A stretch of 64,000 bases of DNA, from NCBI GenBank assembly GCA_009760855.2, contig WPIO01000051.1, positions 92,001 through 156,000 of the forward strand, written 5' to 3'. A program made the position numbers and the translations under genes. This document shows, in pieces, positions 12,084 to 24,562 of this stretch. This stretch comes from Cristatella mucedo. Taxonomy: Eukaryota; Bryozoa; Phylactolaemata; Cristatellidae. Under the pieces are notes generated by a model. The model searched no databases, was not told the DNA's origin, and saw only the letters and a program-made list of their open reading frames with translations. Each line of letters starts with the position of its first letter. Positions within the stretch are counted from its first letter, which is position 1.

Positions 12084-12099
12084 TGGCGAAGCGGAAGGA

Positions 12100-13239
12100 C
12101 CTGCCGTCAACAAATATTTCCGAAAAGTCTTCGCGATATTAACCTGTAGGTAAGAATCGGTCACTGATCCTCGTTTGAGTGTTACCGACTACTGAAAAAG
12201 CAAGACAAGACTACACGGCGCGGTAAACCAGTTTGAAAAGTAAAGATGAACGCAAAGTTTAAAAAATGGACGTATCACGTCACTCATATTTGTTGTACAA
12301 TAAGTGCTCATATTAACAAGCTCACGATGGCCGCAGCTCACGTGCTGACCGGCAGGCAGGCAGCATACGGGCTTACTGCTCAAATTAATTGTTCGCTGTG
12401 CCCTGGTCTCACCACGTAACTACCAATTACCGCTTGCAAGACAGCTTGCTTATGCACTTACGACGAACCAGCACAGGCACGAGGCGTGTAATTTTACTAA
12501 ACTGTCAATGTGCATACCTGCAACTACTACGGAGCTTAAGTGAGAAGACACATTAAGTGGAATATGTGAAAACTGAAAGGTGCGCTGCACACAAATGCCT
12601 ATTTCTAACATTGTTTGATTAAGGATGGATGCAGTTGAACAAGAAAGCAGCCTAAACTGTTGATTCTAATCAAGTGCTCATTTAAGTGCATTTTAAAAAT
12701 CCAGAAAAATTGGCTCAACATGATAATAATTATTAGCAATAATTTAAAGATTTTTCATCTCCACTCGATATTTACACAGACATATGAGATGGAAAAAATA
12801 GTACACCTTTGACCACTAAAGCGGCTCACGTATTTTAGTTTGTGCGCCATTCGAGCAGAACTTCAACAGCATAGTCGATGTGTCAGCTAACTATAACCAA
12901 GCAATCCGTAATACAGGCACTATTTAGATTAGAGGTGTGGTCTTTAATGGGCTAAGGCGACAGATAGCACTGGCCTGCAAATTAGAAATTTCTGTCAGTT
13001 ATTTTAAAAGTAATAGGTGATTCAAGTAAATTTTATGATTCTCTTTCAGAATCTGTAACTCATTTTAACGTAGCACGTCCAAATTTTTGACAACTTGAAT
13101 TTTTATTTTAAAATAATTTCACTCGCAATACAACTTTTTTTTACAATCGTTTTATAACAAACAATCTTGGTTACGTACTATTTAACACAATTCTTCCTTC
13201 GTTTAGTCAAGTGCTTTAAAACTGTCTCTTCCTCGACTT
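12100..13239. other. AT-rich non-coding stretch
   Basis: Sharp change from CpG-rich to AT-rich DNA. I see no gene or RNA. The last part (13.0-13.24 kb) may be the eroded 3' end of the LINE that follows. Confidence 0.5.
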
Positions 13240-16200
13240 TCTGCATGCAAGTATGGTTAGTGGCCGCATGCACAGTGTTCAGTACGCATAAGCACATGAA
13301 GGACAAATCACAGGGACCCATCGAATGCTGTCATAAACAGGTGCGTTTTTAGTAGACAAGTAAGGAGATGTCATGACGCAAGTCGGAAGTGAGTTCCAGG
13401 CTTTGGGAGTATACGAGCTAAAGACACCAAGTGATTTGAGGTTTGTACGAGATGTAGGTACACAATAAGATTGTACTATACGTAGCATGGAGAGGGAGTA
13501 GATCTGATAGATAGGCCGGAGCCAAATAATAAAGAGACATCGAACTGAGTGACAATCTTTCGATGTCAAGTCGACTTTCAAGTCGATGCATTGCTTGACT
13601 GTGAGCAAGTGCAGGCCGACGAGAAGTAATGTAATGTGGCAACTGCGACGCTCACGACAGACAAGCCTAGCTGCAGAGTTTTGCCCCACCTGTAAGCCCC
13701 TGATTTCACAGGTCGGTATACCAGCAAGCAGTGAGTTACAGAAGTCGAGACGGGATGTCACAAATGCATGGACAATTTTAGATGCCGTATCCCTGTCTAA
13801 ACAAACCCAAATTTTAGCAGTGTTATGTAGCTGGAACTAGGCAGACCTAGCTGTGGATCTGATATGGTCTAATGTCGTCTAATGAAAGGTCAATTTTGAA
13901 CATGCCACATAGATTTCGTGCATATTTAACAGGAGATATGCTGGCAGAGCCGATTGCAAGCCATAACCGTTCCAATTTCTGAATCGCACTTGGCTATCCA
14001 ATAACTAGTTAGTTGGTGTTATCATCATTACATTTACAAAAAATTCACTGCCATTCATGTGCGAATGTCATCAATATATGCAGCAAGGGAGTTGATATAA
14101 TTTGACGCGCTGAAAAGCTGTGAGGGATCAAAACAGCGGTACAACTGAGTGTCATCTGCATAGAAGTGAAAGCCTAGATTGTGCCGAAATCCTAGATTGC
14201 GCCTGGAAATTACATCGGCAAGAGGAAGAGTATAAACCATGAAAAGAACAGGTCCAAGCACTAAGCCCTGAGGTACCTCATATTTTAGAAGTTCCTCGGA
14301 TCATCTTTTGTCAATTCACATCAAAACTCTGGAGTCTTCCATTGAGATAGGATCTGAACCAATTCAGTGCAGTGCCAGTGATGACCAGGCGAGATAAAAG
14401 GCACTCAAGAAGGACTCGGTGGTCGATGGTATAAACAACTACCAAAAGATCGAGCAAAACAAGAAGAGATACTCTACTTTGTCTGCAGTTTTAATAAGGT
14501 CATTATACGACTGAAGCAATTCTATCTCTGCGGAATTGTTAGCTCTAAAATCAGACTGTAACTTACTAGCAAAGTTTGAAGCTTAATATATGAGTCCAGC
14601 TTGTCTGCCACGACCTGTTCCACGACTCGTTCGTTTTCTTTTATAGAAACGGTAGAAAGAGGACTTGGCGGAAGTTTCTCAAGTTCTCTTGGTCTAGTGT
14701 TGCTATCTTGAGTAGTTTCCTTACTACAGCCTTTTTGAAAGATGCTGGGACATGACCTGAGGCATATGACATATTTACGACGTTAGCATGGCAGCAGCAA
14801 ATCAATGCATCTTAGATTTAGGACAGTGAGATTAAGGTCCAGAGGACTAGTTGTATTCTACGATTGGGATATGAACTTCAAAAGGAGGACACTAGTCACA
14901 TCCTAAATTTTGACATTGAGGGGCGGCACGGACTTAAGGAACAGGATTCCAGGGGAATGCTGCCATTTTAGGGATGGGCTTCCTGATCTTGTCTATGTAC
15001 TGGAAATGAAGCTAGAGAAGCGATCAGCTAGACCATCACAGGGATCACTAGGTATGGAGCTAACCTGGCACAGGTTCAGGAGAAGTTTGATCGTCTACAT
15101 CAGCATTTATGTATTGTGAATCTGGGATTAAAATTTTTTTATGTATGTAGAAGCTAGACTCGGTCTTTGCTAGGATCGATTGGTACGATCTATAATAGTC
15201 CTTGTATGCCTGTCGATGAACAGTCAGTCCTGAAATTTTGCATACTTTTTCCAAGCTTGAGTGAGCTAGGTAGACCTAGCTAGTTTAATGTCTGTGATAG
15301 AACGAAGGCCGTCTGGGCGAGGGCGCACAGTGCGCTTAGTTAGAGGTGCAATATCGTCGAGCATGTCGGCTAGTGTCGTGTTGCAGCAATCTACCAATGA
15401 TGCCAATTCGGAAGGGGGATCGAGCAGCACCGGGAAAATAGATATTCTCACACGGACATTATTTATGTCAAGGGTCTTGAGGTTTGGTATTTTACAGGCG
15501 ATTTTAAATGGTGTGGAGGAGGGCACATCATAAACTGAATGAGATGTGCATTTGGTTAGATAAGCAGAATTTGGTAATATTGGTGACGAAAAAGTGCAGT
15601 TGTATGAGAAAAGTTGGTCGCGTGTGTGACCCTCGATGTGAGTAGGGATATGCACATGAGCCGCAAGAGACAATGAGTCAGTCAGTCCACACAATTTAGT
15701 GCTGAAGGCTTATCGAACTGAATTTTGAAATGACTAATAATGAGGAACGGTCGATTTCTTGCACACAGAATCGAAATGAGATCAGATAAACCTGAAGTAA
15801 AGTAGGACTTGGTACCTGGTGGGCAATATACTATTGCCACCATCGGTAGCTTGTTATCGGGTGAAATCAAGACAGCAGATTCGAAAGACTGCTTCGAGGG
15901 TACTGCAAACGGCTTGACATCGAAATGAGTGTGTGGTAACAGCGACTCCACCGCCAGTTTTAATTGATCTATGGGTTGGAAAGAAGGAGAAACCAGCCGG
16001 AGTAGCGTCTTTAATTGATGGGCAGTTTACCGATTTTAGCCAAGTTTCAGTCAAGGCAAGCAGGTCGAGCCCTTTTTACAGAAATACGTTGCTTACTACA
16101 AGGATTTTATTGCACATTGCGTAAGGATTCCAAAGACAAGCTCTGAGTTGGGCCGCCGGAGAGTTGTAGCAGGTTTGATTACCACTAAGTTAGAAAAATG

Positions 16201-16340
16201 CACAGTAACGCTTGAGGGAGGACACACGGAGCGGGTTGCAAAATTTCCAGGAGTACCCAACGAGTGGGTACTCAGCTCGCCGGTCCCGCCAAATGAGCGG
16301 CGGCGTCTCAACTCGCGGCCCCGGCCCCGCGGTGGCTGCG
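13240..16340 (-). mobile_element. Old, nearly full-length LINE (CR1/L2 group), broken
   Basis: Read on the minus strand, it shows the order of a LINE ORF2. First comes an endonuclease start with the TETWL motif (about 15854-16054), then a PPGTKSYF-type endonuclease segment (15682-15951), then a linker (15266-15694). A reverse transcriptase with FYADDTQLY (14055-14261) follows, and a C-terminal region with RLDFCNSLLAG (13279-13761). Frames are broken by many stops and shifts, so it is a dead copy. It is the only copy here with an endonuclease. The 5' limit is uncertain. The 3' stem-loop tail is eroded. Confidence 0.85.
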
Positions 16341-17465
16341 GTTAGCTGTTCTTTTATTAATGCACAATTCAAGGATCTTAGCAACAGCAATAACATCTAG
16401 GAATGCATTTGAACTGCGATAATGAAGTGATAATAGGTATGCACGATCATAAGTATTATGCAGGTTACTAGCCGCAGGAGTATGTAACGCCGCCGCCGGC
16501 GCGGGAGACCCAGCAGCCCGAAGAGATATCTGTTTAGATGTCTATAGGCACATACTTTGTTACGCGCTACGGTCACATAACAAACAGATAAGGTTTAAAA
16601 AGACAGACATCAGCTTAATCGGTTTTCGTAAAAGATGTTCGCAAGAACTTTGGTTTTCGGAAGAGAATTCTGCAACAGAAAAAGAACGCGCATAGCCGCT
16701 CTGTGTCGGCTGGCGAGAATGATTTTATGCCTATTCTACTTGTTAAAGCCACGCACGTTATTGAGGCAGAAATAAAAATCCGAAACATAGACAGTCTGTT
16801 TTTTCCAAATCATTGGCACTCAAATTGGCGTCCATAAGGTTTGACCTTAAAAAATTATCTCAAACTTTTACACACTGCTTGCCCACCGTATGTGGTTCCC
16901 ATATGTTATCCTGATCTCCAAGTTTCCAACGGAAGTAGGCTGGATAGCCCTGTTGAATGAGTTTAGTAATCGCAAGATACTACTCTTTTGTCAATATTAT
17001 TTTTCAGATGTACCAGAATATATTTTGAGAATGTTTACACTCCCTTGGTTTTGTAAATAGTCAATTTAAGCTGATTTAAGCAACTATATCAACCAAATAA
17101 CGGCTATTTGTTCTAAAAAAAATAACACACAACATTTGTGTCATTAAGTGAGTAACACGTAAAACTAATGAAAGCTAATATAATTATGCATAAAGTGTAA
17201 TGTTAAAGTGCTTCCGGTCATTAGCAAGCACAATCTATCAAAAGTGACGTGCCAAAGCAAAATAAAATACTGTATAAATTATCATCTGTGATGTAGATAT
17301 CGAAAGTAATAAAAAATTCCAGACAACCGATATCGTGCAGATCAGTGTTAATAAATAAAGCCCGCCAATGGCTGCGAGGAGGCGTACGTTCTAGATATTG
17401 GAGTTCATACAGGAAGAGCTGCCTTTTTCTACTTGAATACGTGGAAGTGGGCAGCATCAGAGGGG
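16341..17465. other. AT-rich non-coding stretch
   Basis: No supported gene. The part next to the LINE may be its 5' untranslated region. Confidence 0.4.
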
Positions 17466-18340
17466 GCTAGATGTAAGGCAGGGTTTGAGGTAGGGGATGT
17501 GCTAGATGTAAGGCAGGGTTTGAGGTAAGGGAGGTGCTAGATGTAAGGCAGGTTTTGAGGTAGGGGATCTGTTAGATGTAAGGCAGGGTTTGAGGTAGGG
17601 GAGGTGCTAGATGTAAGGCAGGGTTTGAGGTAGGGGATGTGCTAGATGTAAGGCAGGGTTTGAGGTAGGGGATGTGCTAGATGTAAGGCAGGGTTTGAGG
17701 TAGGGGATGTGCTAGATGTAAGGCAGGGTTTGAGGTAGGGGAGGTGCTAGATGTAAGGCAGGTTTTGAGGTAGGGGATGTGTTAGATGTAAGGCAGGGTT
17801 TGAGGTAGGGGAGGTGCTAGATGTAAGGCAGGGTTTGAGGTAGGGGAGGTGCTAGATGTAAGGCAGGGTTTGAGGTAGGGGATGTGCTAGATGTAAGGCA
17901 GGGTTTGAGGTAGGGGAGGTGCTATATGTAAGGCAGGGTTTGAGGTAGGGGAGGTGCTAGATGTAAGGCAGGGTTTGAGGTAGGGGAGGTGCTAGATGTA
18001 AGGCAGGGTTTGAGGTAGGGGATGTGCTAGATGTAAGGCAGGGTTTGAGGTAGGGGATGTGCTAGATGTAAGGCAGGGTTTGAGGTAGGGGAGGTGCTAG
18101 ATGTAAGGCAGGTTTTGAGGTAGGGGATGTGTTAGATGTAAGGCAGGGTTTGAGGTAGGGGAGGTGCTAGATGTAAGGCAGGGTTTGAGGTAGGGGAGGT
18201 GCTAGATGTAAGGCAGGGTTTGAGGTAGGGGATGTGCTAGATGTAAGGCAGGGTTTGAGGTAGGGGAGGTGCTATATGTAAGGCAGGGTTTGAGGTAGGG
18301 GATGTGCTAGACGTAAGGCAGGGTTTGAGGTAGGGGATAG
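17466..18340. repeat. 25-copy 35-bp minisatellite with higher-order repeat
   Basis: Twenty-five units of exactly 35 bp, with no length change. The unit runs GATGTGCTAGATGTAAGGCA then GGGTTTGAGGTAGGG. Variants at a few positions (gaT/gaG, GGGTTT/GGTTTT, gctaGatg/gctaTatg) repeat in order: units 6-13 match units 16-23, giving a 350-bp higher-order period of ten units. The minus strand carries CTACCTCA in 24 of 25 units. There are no spacers, so it is not CRISPR. Confidence 0.97.
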
Positions 18341-19049
18341 CAATTGGTAAGAAAAGGTCTTTTTCGAAGCCAGTACTTCTTGATTTTCTTGACAGGCATG
18401 AAATTTACTTTTAAAATCATATATTATAATTTTCTTGTTTCCTTTGCTTAAAAAAGAATGGAAATTAATCGTTGTTACCAACAAAGTTTGCGAGCAGGAA
18501 CCCGATTAATTCGAAAATTACCTATTTCCAATGAGAAAACGGATAAACTCACGCCTTGTGTTTCAACTTGGTCAGTAAAAACAGCAAAGGACTAACGTGT
18601 GTTTACATTCCAACGCAAGAGTTCTGAGACTGCTTTGATAGCTGCCATGACGATAGCTTGGTCATCTGCATTTAGATTAAATATTGAACGTACCTGTTTC
18701 CAAAAGTATGCGAACTGTTGCAAATAAGGAAAACAAAAAAGTATTACCCAATTATTCCACATCGTAATTTATTTATTAATCCAATATGAAGCTGAATTCC
18801 CTTATTATAACGACATCTTTGACCAGCCCAGGCATTGAGCTGGGGAAATAATTCGCAAACAGCAGCCGTGACGCCATCATCGCAGGGTATCGTAAGTGAA
18901 CGAGAGGCGCATTAGCAGACGTGATACTGGCGGCGAGCGGCCGTAGCATTTGCTCGAATTCATTCAAGAAAAGCTCTATTAAGGGATTATGGCGCGGAGG
19001 CTGACCCAGCCGCTCCGTAACCATCTCTGATTAAGTCTCCCGACTGCTT
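18341..19049. other. AT-rich non-coding stretch
   Basis: Nothing recognisable in either strand. Confidence 0.4.
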
Positions 19050-19203
19050 TGCTTCCCACTTTTTCTCTGTTGCGTGAGACGAAGTCTGTGGGCTACCGCA
19101 TGCGTACCGAAAGCCGCTTAGGCTGAGAGTGCGCTATACATAATTCTCTTGCGTAACATCCACATAGTCTTAATGGCTTTGTGGAGTTACAGACGGAGAT
19201 ACT
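19050..19203 (+). repeat. Interspersed repeat R3, copy 1
   Basis: About 150 bp containing GCGTGAGACGAAGTCTG, then CCGAAAGCCGCTTAGGC, then CACATAGTCTTAATGGC and TTTGTGGAGTTACAG. The same blocks in the same order occur at 20368-20512 and 52468-52618. The copies are diverged, so it is an old dispersed repeat of unknown class. Confidence 0.75.
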
Positions 19204-19994
19204 TTACATTACATTACAATACAAGTGCTAGCAAATACTCAGCTCTGACGGCAGAGTGTCTTGGATCGTATTTGTGTTAGGAGCTATAATCCAGTCCACG
19301 GAACGGTATCACTAGTGGCAGTTGTACACTCTGAATCGTCCACATGGACGTCTCTCTGCTCGTAGTGCGCAGCAGGACTCCGACGCCATGGCTCCTGTAG
19401 CTCCGCAGCATGCAATACGACTTTCAGTGATGCCCTTGACCGTTAGCTGCAGTCATTAGAGGAAGTAGGCTTCTTGGTTGCAGGTCGTAGGTCGGCTTCA
19501 TTTGTAGCAGTGACATCTAAAGCATTTTTCTGCTGTTCGACGAGAGCTTTAATTTGCTTTCTTCGCTTCACACGACTCGGTAACCATAGTATTCGGCATA
19601 GTATCCCGTGGACCCTTGGCCCTGGCCCATCGAAAACTGTAAAGGGCTTACAGTTTTCTTCGCAAGCAGAAGCGGTTTCCTCTATTCGAATTTATAATGC
19701 CGAGCAGTCTCATCCGATCACCTCCTGACGGTGTTAGAGGTGATAACCTCATGACAGATTCGACTGTACGAGTAATTGGATGAATTTACGTGCATTCCGG
19801 CTCGTGCGTAGCCTCACGGTTCCGGTGTCACCTGATCAAGGGTTCGTTTCTCCATGACCCGTTCCAGGCAAAACCACGACATTTTATAAAGAGTTATAAA
19901 AGAGGTATTTTTTTTACATGCGGGTATATTTTTAGAAATATGCCCTCATTATCGTGGCAAATCTTGCGAGGAAATCTAATGATTGGCGAAAAGA
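19204..19994. other. Non-coding stretch
   Basis: Short ORFs only; none is recognisable. Confidence 0.35.
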
Positions 19995-20051
19995 AACTGA
20001 ACATCCCTGGATGTTCAGTTAGATAAGATAGACAGGTCTGTCTATCTTATC
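19995..20051. repeat. Two adjacent perfect hairpins
   Basis: Hairpin 1: arms 19995-20006 and 20009-20020 (AACTGAACATCC). Hairpin 2: arms 20022-20035 and 20038-20051 (GATAAGATAGACAG). Each has a 2-nt centre, so they are essentially palindromes. A pair this close is unlikely by chance. Confidence 0.93.
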
Positions 20052-20367
20052 CAGCCGATGGCTTAGCAACTGCTGCTAACTGAGAAAATTCACGAGGCCA
20101 GACCGTCCAAATAACATTGGGCATTAGACTGCATACTGAAGTCGCACACAAACCACTACACAACATTTAGAAGTAAGCCATTTTTGGAGAATTTAAGATA
20201 TTCATGTAGATCAATTTCACGCATCAACCGCCAAATTTAGTCTCTCATCATTTTCTCGCTATGCTGTTCGTAGTAGAGGCCTCCGAGTCCGGTACTTCCC
20301 GGTGGAAGCTTGTACATCATCCATTCCACTCACTAACTCAACTGCTCTCCTCACTCCGCTATGCTTC

Positions 20368-20512
20368 TCAATTTCTCTTCGTTGCGTGAAATGAAGTCTG
20401 CTGGCTACCAAATGCATGCGGAAAGCCACTAAGCAGTGAGTTCGCTATCCGAAGCTCTCCTGCGTACTGCCCACATAGTCTTTGCGGCTTTGTGGAGTCA
20501 CGCCGAGATATA
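20368..20512 (+). repeat. Interspersed repeat R3, copy 2
   Basis: Shares GTGAAATGAAGTCTG, GGAAAGCC, CCACATAGTCTTTG and GGCTTTGTGGAGTCAC with copy 1, in the same order and orientation about 1.3 kb away. Confidence 0.75.
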
Positions 20513-22706
20513 TCACATTGCATGGTAAGCGCTCTCATCGAACCTGCGAGAAAGCTCGTATGCTCTCCTTTAGTTTACCAATAAAAATGAGCACACAAGA
20601 TGTGAATTTTCAAGGATACGGCGAAAAGCACACTTTGTCGTAATTCTTCGTCGATTGTCTCCAGTGGTGGAACCAGGATTGTTATCCAAGGGGGAGCAAG
20701 ACTTGCCAAATTTTATGAAGGGGGTCAGGAACTGAAAGACTTGTCTGTAGGCTACGATAGAACAGCAATTGATGAGAGAAAACTACAGCACACAATAATT
20801 TAGCAATAATTCGAGACGAATTCGGCCGTTGATTATCGAGCTGAATTAAGGCATATTTTCGTCGTCAGTGACGGTCTGGGGGGTGGGGGTGGAGGATAAA
20901 GGGTCGTCCACTTCCCTGGGACGCTGTAGGGGTGTGTGGGGTGAATGCCCCACCCCTTTAGCTCTGGTATAGAAGGAGATGACCATCAGACCGAAGTAGA
21001 CAGCCTTGTTGCAAAGCTGACTCACCGGTTCGGCGAGTCTGCAAGCTGAGCGCTCGCTGTCGCCGTCGCAATCGTCTCGTGGCAAATTGATCTGCCGGAA
21101 GGTCGTCTGTCGCACCAGCGCAAGTAATGAGCAGGCGATTTTTTGCGCTTCGCGAGATCGTCGATAGGGCTTCCAGCAAACTACTCGGCGCTCAGTCGCT
21201 ACCGCTTGCAGGAGTAGCACGAACGCCATCTCTAGTGGACATAGCGCGCAGGGCGAATCTGCCTTAAGCGTTGCCATGGTTACGCGTGGGCGTGGCAGCA
21301 TCGCTGAGCGTCCGAAAAAGCCTCGCTTAGAGCCTTTGCGATCCTCGCCGAGGCGCGCGCCGAGTGAGTCGGATGAGCACACGGCTACTCGCCTCTATTA
21401 TGGACCCGAGCACGACTCCGAGGCTCCTGGAGGATCGGTCGATGGGGAGGCGTCCCGCCCTGTCATTGATCACTCTGGCGATTTCGATTGAGCCGAGCAG
21501 ATTCAGCAGGTCGCAGACTGCCGCAGAGGCAGAGCCAATCTTGATTGATAAGCAATTGTAATCTGGATTTACAGCGACTTGCTCTCTGTCCGAGTTGCTG
21601 CTGACTGCTAAAGACGGCTAGCATCTCTTCCGAGCAGTGGATATAGGGAGCACAAGGGCGCGTGGCGCCGGGGCGATGGAGCAAAATAGATCTGAACCTA
21701 TGAAATGGCAGGTGCATTCTTACCAGTCCGACTCGTGGAATGGTCCATCGAAAAGAAAAAGCAGTTGCTTCAGTGGGTTTAAGCCAAACTCTCGCGCTAT
21801 CTAACTTGGATGAATTTTCCTCGGCACCGTCCTTAAAAAAGATAAAGGAAAGTTGTATTAACAAAATTAAAATGGATTCACCCACGAATTAATTTACTTT
21901 ACCAATGACTAGCAATCCCCTTATAAGCAACAGCTGTGCGTAACTTTAGTCAGCTTTCTTGTTGTTCTCGCAGGTGAACTGAGGTGACCAGCGTGTTTAT
22001 ACTGATCCTGCGCAACGGCCACTCGAAAATAGGCCCGCTAGACCTCGCATGCGCACACGCAGACGCTTCGACGGAGTTGAATGGAGCCCAATTTACGTAG
22101 CGCCGAAAGAGTCTTAGCGGCCTTTAACCTTGTCCCCCTTACAGCTGATACTACGGAATATACTACAGAAATACCCATGTGGCAGGGCAGGAAATACCCG
22201 CGTATAGGGCTCGAACCTTCGAAGCGCGAGCTGCTGAGGCTGCAGAGGCTCGCTGCTGGACTGACGCGGCGCATGTATGACGTAGCGACGCTTGCGCGTC
22301 AGATCCGAGCCATACGGATATCCGGAGCTCCGGTCCCTTCTCGCGACGGAAGTTTTGGCGAAGCCAAAGGTACTGACGCGAGTATGCGCATCGCTGACAC
22401 GCTTCGGTAGCCATAATTTAGCGGGTGCTACACTGCTGAGAGTGCTTCACGTGCTAGCTATTTGCACGGTCTCCGCAGCCCTGAGCCTGAAGTAGGCCGA
22501 TACGCAGCACACCGAAGCCTGGCCTCCTAGATAGTGAATCGGAGCGTCGGACACTATTGGGAACGATATTCGCATATTTCGTATTTCGCGCGCACAACGT
22601 TGCAGGAAGGTTGCCCGAGTTTGACCGGTGTCGCTAGTGCATTCGAATCGGGGCATTTGACGACCGATCGAAGCGAGAACGGAATGCTCCTGCGGCCCAG
22701 CCGACT

Positions 22707-22743
<37 letters not shown>

Positions 22744-23220
22744 GGGTAGCAGCTAATCGATTCGTTACCCCGTTGTCCTGTGACGATCGCTGCAGCACGA
22801 ATGCCGGTGCTGTATGGCTGCAATGCGATTAGGTTTGCAGGCTTAGTAATCCCTTCTCAGCCGAGTTGCTTAGTAAGCATAAAGGTAGTATTCCTTCAGC
22901 TATGCCTGGCTACCGGGCCGCAAATTTGGGAGGCGCTCAGGAGGCGAGCTTCTGAAGCAGTCATTACAGTCATCAAAACATTTGTTACGAATAGGAAGAC
23001 AGCCGACATTAAAGTAAACCAGCAGAAAGACGAGGTCTAGCGGAGCGGAACGGTTGCTGTTACTCTTCGTAGCATTAAATGAAGGAATAATTATATATAG
23101 CATTAAATATATAGCATAGGATAGCATTAAATGAAGACGTCCCTTTTACCTATTAAGCATTTTGGAATCGAGTCATTAGAGTAAAATTGCAATAGCCAAC
23201 GAACGAAATTATGCAACTAG
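20513..23220. other. Non-coding stretch with a moderately GC-rich centre
   Basis: 21.0-22.8 kb is more GC-rich than its flanks and has a short (CCG)n run at about 22707-22745. Frames of 70-180 codons occur on both strands, but none has recognisable domains or a good exon structure. Confidence 0.4.
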
Positions 23221-23221
23221 C

Positions 23222-23780
23222 GACGGTAAGTCAGAGGTGCTGTAAAATACTTCTTGATATTACCTCCAAGTTGGTCCATGCAATTGCAACACCCCTTCTC
23301 GACCACTATATGCCCCTGCTCGCATGTCTACCGGCTTGCGTAATCAGGCACTTACGGCTGGTGCAAAAGCTTGCAGCTAGGCTTGTCTGTAGTGAGCATC
23401 GCAGTTCCAACATCACCCTACTTCTCAACGACCTATGCTGGCTCCCAGTCAGGCAGCGTATCGACTTCAAGAATTGGTCAGTCACGTTTAAGTTCCTTCA
23501 TTCTCAGACTTTACCAATAAGAAGCCATCGTGCCACTCGCTGTCTTTCGACGACACAAATCGCTTAGCCATGCCTCTAACCTTCCTCAAATCATTGGGAG
23601 ACCGTGGCTTTAGTTCACATGCTTCCAAAAACTTACCCACTACTGAGTGACGTCACGACATCGCCTGACTTGACATTTTAGCTAAAGGCGCATCTATTCC
23701 TAACAGCATTTCATGAGTCGTTGCGATTTGTTCTTTTTATGCTTATGCCTGCTGACACTGCATTTTACAAGTAACTATAT
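23222..23780 (+). mobile_element. 5'-truncated LINE fragment, plus strand
   Basis: The frame at 23211-23567 carries the LINE C-terminal signature (ITSKLVHAIATPLLDHY, RLVQKLAARLVCSEHRSSN, WLPVRQRIDFK). It then degenerates to CTTATGCCTGCTGACACTGC, typical of the family 3' end. Stops break the end; no reverse-transcriptase core remains. Confidence 0.82.
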
Positions 23781-24451
23781 GGTCATGCTTCCTTTGCTGA
23801 GGACACTATACGCATACATTATAATTCTTATTCTTATTATAGAATAGAGTCTGCGAGACCGAAGATGAGGAGACTATTACGAAAAACGAGTAACTGAAAC
23901 TGAGGGTAGGCAGGCTGAGAAAAATATTATTGATTCAATAGAACTACAAATAATTTTCGATTTCCTATGGCCAAGCTGTTACACGAAGATGAGAACAAAA
24001 ATTAAAAACTAGTTCCGTTTGCAACGGAAAAATTAAAAGACTCCGTCACTTGGCCGTGCTTAATTTTCGTGGATGCGCCACAAACTTAAGCGAACCAGCA
24101 TCTTAAAATTATGCGGCTGCGGTCTTCCTGAGAAGACCTAGCATCATTGTATGAATCCCGGGTTTTATGCAAGCCGAAAGCTCATTTGCAGGCGTCCTCC
24201 TGATCAGCGTCCGAGTGTGCCTTGTCGTGAGCTTTTGCACGCTCTTTGCCTCAATACTTGCTTCACTTTGCTTTCGCCAACTACTGATCACTGCTTTTAC
24301 GCAGCGAGCTGCAAAGCGTATGCGCCCCGAATATCGATTCCGCTTCGACTGCCCTTTGAAAGAAAACTGTCCGGCGTGTTACACCAACTTTGTCCGTGTG
24401 GCTTTGTCGAATTACGGACGAATATGCGTTAGATTGCATTACATTAGAAGG
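23781..24451. other. Non-coding stretch
   Basis: AT-rich to 24.1 kb. The plus-strand frame at 24167-24466 has a hydrophobic start and a Cys pair but no recognisable family, so I do not call it a gene. Confidence 0.35.
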
Positions 24452-24492
24452 CACCCACCCGAATAAAGATCGAGTTCTCCCAGGCTGCTCAG
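24452..24492 (+). mobile_element. Decayed SINE/LINE 3' tail
   Basis: GAATAAAGATCGAGTTCTCC matches the family stem-loop (GAATAGAGATTAAGTTCTCT) with a few changes. The rest of the element is not recognisable. Confidence 0.45.
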
Positions 24493-24527
24493 CAAAAGAC
24501 TTGTAGTCATACGAGGAGGAGCCGACT

Positions 24528-24529
<2 letters not shown>

Positions 24530-24561
<32 letters not shown>

Positions 24562-24562
24562 G
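24530..24562. repeat. (CT)n microsatellite
   Basis: About 16 CT units with one GT interruption. Confidence 0.9.

Noticed and set aside
17466-18340. Regular 35-bp repeat as a CRISPR array
   Set aside because: Units are contiguous with no unique spacers, there are no cas genes, and the genome is eukaryotic.
20846-21382. 178-codon minus-strand ORF
   Set aside because: No recognisable domain or start context, and a plus-strand frame overlaps it.
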